Assembly: GCA_021846485.1 (NCBI GenBank)
Contig: JAJZWW010000021.1
Coordinates: 1 to 16,954, forward strand
Reading direction: 5' to 3'
Length of the DNA stretch: 16,954 bases
From: Actinomycetes bacterium
GTDB taxonomy: Bacteria; Actinomycetota; Acidimicrobiia; Acidimicrobiales; Palsa-688
Positions 14,292 through 16,954 of the stretch are shown here, piece by piece. The notes beneath the pieces were generated by a model that saw only the letters and a list, made by a program, of their open reading frames with translations, was not told the DNA's origin and searched no databases. The position numbers and the translations under genes were made by a program. The stretch's first letter is position 1. Each line of letters begins with the position of its first letter.

Positions 14292-16709
14292 ATGCCACCA
14301 CCACCCGAGAGAAGTCGTGTCGTGGTCATCGGCGGGGGTGTCGTGGGTTGCAGCATCGCCTACCAGCTGGCCCGGCGGGGCCTGAGCGACGTCGTCGTCC
14401 TCGAGCGCAGGCTGCTCACCGAGGGCAGCACCTGGCACGCCGCCGGGCTGGTGGGCCAACAGCGCCGCTCGGCCGACCTCACCCGGCTGATGCGCAGGAG
14501 CGTCGAGACGTACGAGTCGCTGGAGGCCGAGACCGGTCAACCGACTGGCTGGAGGCCGGTCGGCAGCCTCAGGGTGGCTGGCAGCGCCGACCGCTGGGAG
14601 GAGATCAGGAGGAGTGCCGCCACCAGCCGGAGCTTCGGGTTCGACGTGCAGCTCGTCTCGCCCGGAGAGGCACGCGACCTGCTGCCTCTCCTCGAGATGG
14701 ACGACCTCTTCGGTGCGAGCTGGGTCCCGAGCGACGGCTACGTCGACCCGAGCCAGCTGACCCACGCGTTCGCTTCCGGCGCCCGGGACCTCGGAGCGCG
14801 CTTCGTCCAGGGCTGCAGGGTCGAGTCGATCGAGCGGCGGGGTCGGCGGGTGGTCGCGGTGCTCACCAGCGAGGGACGGGTGGAGTGCGAGACCGTGGTC
14901 AACGCGACCGGGATGTGGGGAGCGGAGACCGCCCGCCTCGCAGGGGTAGGGGTAGCCGTGCACGCCGTCGAGCACCAGTACGTGGTCACCGACAAGACGG
15001 CCGGGATCCCCTCGACGTGGCCGACGCTCAGAGACCCCGACGGCTTGTTCTACATGAAGCCCGAAGCCGGCGGGCTGGTGGTGGGAGGCTGGGAGCCCGG
15101 CACGCGCGCCCCGTGGAGGCAGGTGCCGGCCGGGTTGGGTCCGGAGCTGTTCGCCCCGGACCAGGAGCGTTTCGAGCCGATCGCCGCGAACGCCGCGCGG
15201 CGGCTCCCGGCATTCGGCGAGCTCGGCATCCGCAGCTGGGTCAACGGCGCCATCCCCTTCTCCCCCGACGCCGAGCCGCTCATGGGCACCACCGAGGAGC
15301 TCGACAACCTCTTCCACTGCTGCGGCTTCTCCGCCGGCATCGCGGCTGCGGGCGGAGCGGGGCACGCCATGGCCGACTGGATCATCGACGGCGACCCGGG
15401 GATGGACCTGTGGCCCTTCGACGTCCGACGATTCGGTGCGGGCCACTCCGTGCCCGGGTACCTGGAGCCCCGGGTGATCGAGGCCTACAGCAGCTACTAC
15501 CACATCGCCTACCCCAACCGCGAGCTGGCGGCGCCCAGGGGGCAGCGTCGCAGCGCGCTCCACGACCGCCTGGCCGCCCGGGGCGCATGCTTCGGCACCA
15601 AGTTCGGCTGGGAGCGGGCCAACTGGTTCGATCCCGGCCGTCCCGGTCCGGTCGAGGTCCCGACCTTCGCCCGCAGCAACGCCTTCCCGATGGTCGCCGA
15701 GGAGCACGCCGCCGTGCGTGCCGCGGTGGGTCTGGTCGACCAGAGCAGCTTCTCCAAGCTCGAGATCTGCGGTCCCGGCGCCCTCCGGCTGTTGCAGCAG
15801 CTGGCGGGAGCGGACCTCGACGTGGCCACCGGCCGGGTGGTCTACTGCCAACTGCTCAACCCCGCCGGAGGCGTCGAGGCCGACGTCACGGTCACCCGCC
15901 TGGACGAGGACCGCTTCTACCTGGTGAGCGGGAGCGCTTCTGCCCGCCACGACCTCACCTTCCTCCGACGTCACAGCTCGCCCGATGCCGGCGCGTGGGT
16001 GAGTGAGGTCACCTCCGCTTACGGGGTGCTCAACGTCTGCGGACCCCGATCCCGCGAGCTGCTCTCCTCGGTGTCGTGGAGCTCGTTCGACGACCGGGAC
16101 TTCCCCTTCATGACCGCCCGGGAGGTGGACCTCGGGTGGGCGCCGGTGCGCGCCCTTCGGGTGAGCTACGTGGGCGAGCTCGGATGGGAGTGCCACGTGC
16201 CCGTCGAGTACCTGGTCGGACTGTTCGAGGCGCTGGTGGAGGCGGGAGAGGCTCTCGGGGTCCGTGACGTGGGCTACCGGGCGCTCGAGTCGCTCCGGCT
16301 GGAGAAGCACTACCTCGCCTGGGCGAGCGACGTCACCGCCGACGACAACCCCCTCGAGGCGGGCCTGGGTTGGGCGGTGGCGCTCGACAAGCCGGAGCTC
16401 CTGGCGGGACCCGCCCTGCGCAAGACCCGCGACGAGGGCCCGCGCCGCAGGCTCTGCTGGTTCAGCACCGACGCCGCGGCTGCGATGCACGGCGGTGAGC
16501 TGCTCGGTCTCGGGGATCACCCGCTCGTCGCCACAGTGCGCAGCGCAGGCTACGGCCACGGCGTGGAGCGGACGATCTTCTCCGCCTACCTTCCGGCCGA
16601 GCTGGCCGACGAGGACGGCTTCGTGGTGGAGGTGGCCGGCGCCACGTACCCCGCCAGGCGTGACCTCCGAGCACTCTACGACCCTTCCGGCACCCGGTTG
16701 CGTGGCTGA
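14292..16709 (+). CDS. Dimethylglycine/sarcosine dehydrogenase-like FAD-GcvT fusion protein
   Basis: The 805 residues match the DMGDH/SARDH family. The N-terminal DAO domain (about 8-370) has the FAD motif VVIGGGVVGCS (G14, G16, G19) and E38. STWHAAGL at 46-53 contains the His (H49) that carries covalent FAD in mammalian DMGDH. A short middle domain follows (to about 430, with YPNRELAAPRG). The GcvT-type folate domain runs from about 455 (RSNAFPM), with GVLNVCGPRSRELL and SYVGELGWECHVP. The GcvT C-terminal barrel comes last. Such enzymes oxidatively demethylate N-methylated glycines and pass the one-carbon unit to tetrahydrofolate. The exact substrate is unproven. ATG 14292 is preferred because the family's N-terminus starts just before the FAD motif; GGGAGA lies only three bases upstream, so initiation may be weak. 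It is transcribed divergently from the GntR gene. Confidence 0.93.
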   Translation: MPPPPERSRVVVIGGGVVGCSIAYQLARRGLSDVVVLERRLLTEGSTWHAAGLVGQQRRSADLTRLMRRSVETYESLEAETGQPTGWRPVGSLRVAGSADRWEEIRRSAATSRSFGFDVQLVSPGEARDLLPLLEMDDLFGASWVPSDGYVDPSQLTHAFASGARDLGARFVQGCRVESIERRGRRVVAVLTSEGRVECETVVNATGMWGAETARLAGVGVAVHAVEHQYVVTDKTAGIPSTWPTLRDPDGLFYMKPEAGGLVVGGWEPGTRAPWRQVPAGLGPELFAPDQERFEPIAANAARRLPAFGELGIRSWVNGAIPFSPDAEPLMGTTEELDNLFHCCGFSAGIAAAGGAGHAMADWIIDGDPGMDLWPFDVRRFGAGHSVPGYLEPRVIEAYSSYYHIAYPNRELAAPRGQRRSALHDRLAARGACFGTKFGWERANWFDPGRPGPVEVPTFARSNAFPMVAEEHAAVRAAVGLVDQSSFSKLEICGPGALRLLQQLAGADLDVATGRVVYCQLLNPAGGVEADVTVTRLDEDRFYLVSGSASARHDLTFLRRHSSPDAGAWVSEVTSAYGVLNVCGPRSRELLSSVSWSSFDDRDFPFMTAREVDLGWAPVRALRVSYVGELGWECHVPVEYLVGLFEALVEAGEALGVRDVGYRALESLRLEKHYLAWASDVTADDNPLEAGLGWAVALDKPELLAGPALRKTRDEGPRRRLCWFSTDAAAAMHGGELLGLGDHPLVATVRSAGYGHGVERTIFSAYLPAELADEDGFVVEVAGATYPARRDLRALYDPSGTRLRG

Positions 16710-16954
16710 ATGGCGCCCCCCGAACCGACCTCCGTGGCCGTCCCCGAGGATGTCCTCGAGCGGATCGGCGTGCTGCGCGGTCGGGACCGCACGGTCGAAG
16801 AGCTCCCGGGCGGGCTGACCAACCGCAACTACAAGGTGACGACCGCCGACGGCGCCTACGTCGTGAGGGTCTCCCCGGAGGCTACCTCCGAGCTGTCGGT
16901 GGACCGGGACCACGAGTACCGCAACTCGGTGATCGCGGCACGGCGCGGGATCGG
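16710..16954 (+). CDS. Choline-kinase-like phosphotransferase, N-terminal part (cut by window end)
   Basis: The frame runs from ATG 16710 to the window edge, 81 codons without a stop. The ATG follows the dehydrogenase stop with no gap (TGAATG), so translation is probably coupled; no separate ribosome site is evident. LPGGLTNRNYKV (32-43) is the nucleotide-binding loop of choline/ethanolamine kinases and related APH-fold enzymes. YVVRVS (50-55) places an Arg at the usual ATP-contact strand, as is common in choline kinases. The family transfers phosphate from ATP to choline, ethanolamine or similar alcohols. The catalytic part lies outside the window, so an aminoglycoside-type or other small-molecule kinase cannot be excluded. 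Sharing an operon with a DMGDH-like enzyme favours a choline-related substrate. Confidence 0.8.
   Translation, partial: MAPPEPTSVAVPEDVLERIGVLRGRDRTVEELPGGLTNRNYKVTTADGAYVVRVSPEATSELSVDRDHEYRNSVIAARRGI

Noticed and set aside
14187..16913. Very long open frame on the minus strand opposite the dehydrogenase gene (908 codons), and similar ones at 1750-3726 and 3813-5780
   Set aside because: They are antisense shadows typical of GC-rich coding DNA; their translations are His/Gly/Val/Arg-rich with no family motifs, while the plus-strand frames carry clear catalytic motifs or membrane helices.
1..16954. Mobile element, prophage or secretion/defence island
   Set aside because: No transposase, integrase, phage, nuclease or toxin-antitoxin motifs were found, and codon composition is uniform across the window.

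Overview
The window is very GC-rich with strong G/C in third codon positions. It carries a Tat-signalled NHL-repeat relic, a HutC-type GntR regulator, frequent GTG/TTG starts and promoter-like hexamers only a few bases ahead of start codons. Together these point to an actinobacterial chromosome (Actinomycetota, possibly Acidimicrobiia; the class is a guess). There are no rRNA or tRNA genes, no CRISPR array, no transposase and no phage genes. Eleven intact or edge-cut genes and one pseudogene account for most of it.

Left part (1-7656). Two large polytopic membrane proteins with C-terminal exported domains (1-1560, cut at the window edge, and 3978-5807) flank an acyl-CoA synthetase (1660-3306) and a decayed secreted NHL-repeat gene (about 3395-3936). 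The 3' ends of the first two genes carry short tandem duplications: a 34-bp unit x2 at 1493-1560 and a 17-bp unit x4 at 3291-3367. A family VIII-type serine hydrolase (5918-7147) and a small membrane protein (7312-7629) follow.

Middle (7663-13213). On the minus strand lie zwf (glucose-6-phosphate dehydrogenase) and a DAO-family FAD oxidoreductase resembling gamma-glutamylputrescine oxidase, separated by a strong GC hairpin. The oxidoreductase is divergent from an MFS transporter, which is followed by a HAD hydrolase whose second motif-I aspartate is asparagine.

Right part (13236-16954). A GntR/UTRA repressor is divergent from a dimethylglycine/sarcosine dehydrogenase-like FAD-GcvT fusion, with a choline-kinase-like phosphotransferase starting on the base after its stop (cut by the window end). 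The 237-bp divergent region holds a good promoter (TTGCAG-17-TAGCTT), a GTCTAGAC palindrome matching the core of HutC-subfamily operators, a pair of GTCCGGAC palindromes and a conspicuous AT-rich palindrome. I read this as a regulated one-carbon/amine catabolic unit for choline- or betaine-derived methylamines, perhaps working with the nearby amine-oxidase-like gene and transporter. That functional link is inference.

A recurring heptamer CTAGnTT sits just before four plus-strand genes and looks like the local -10 element. No clearly new multi-gene system is evident. The most interesting items are the regulatory region at 14133-14214, the catabolic unit it controls, and the stop-codon-spanning tandem duplications.
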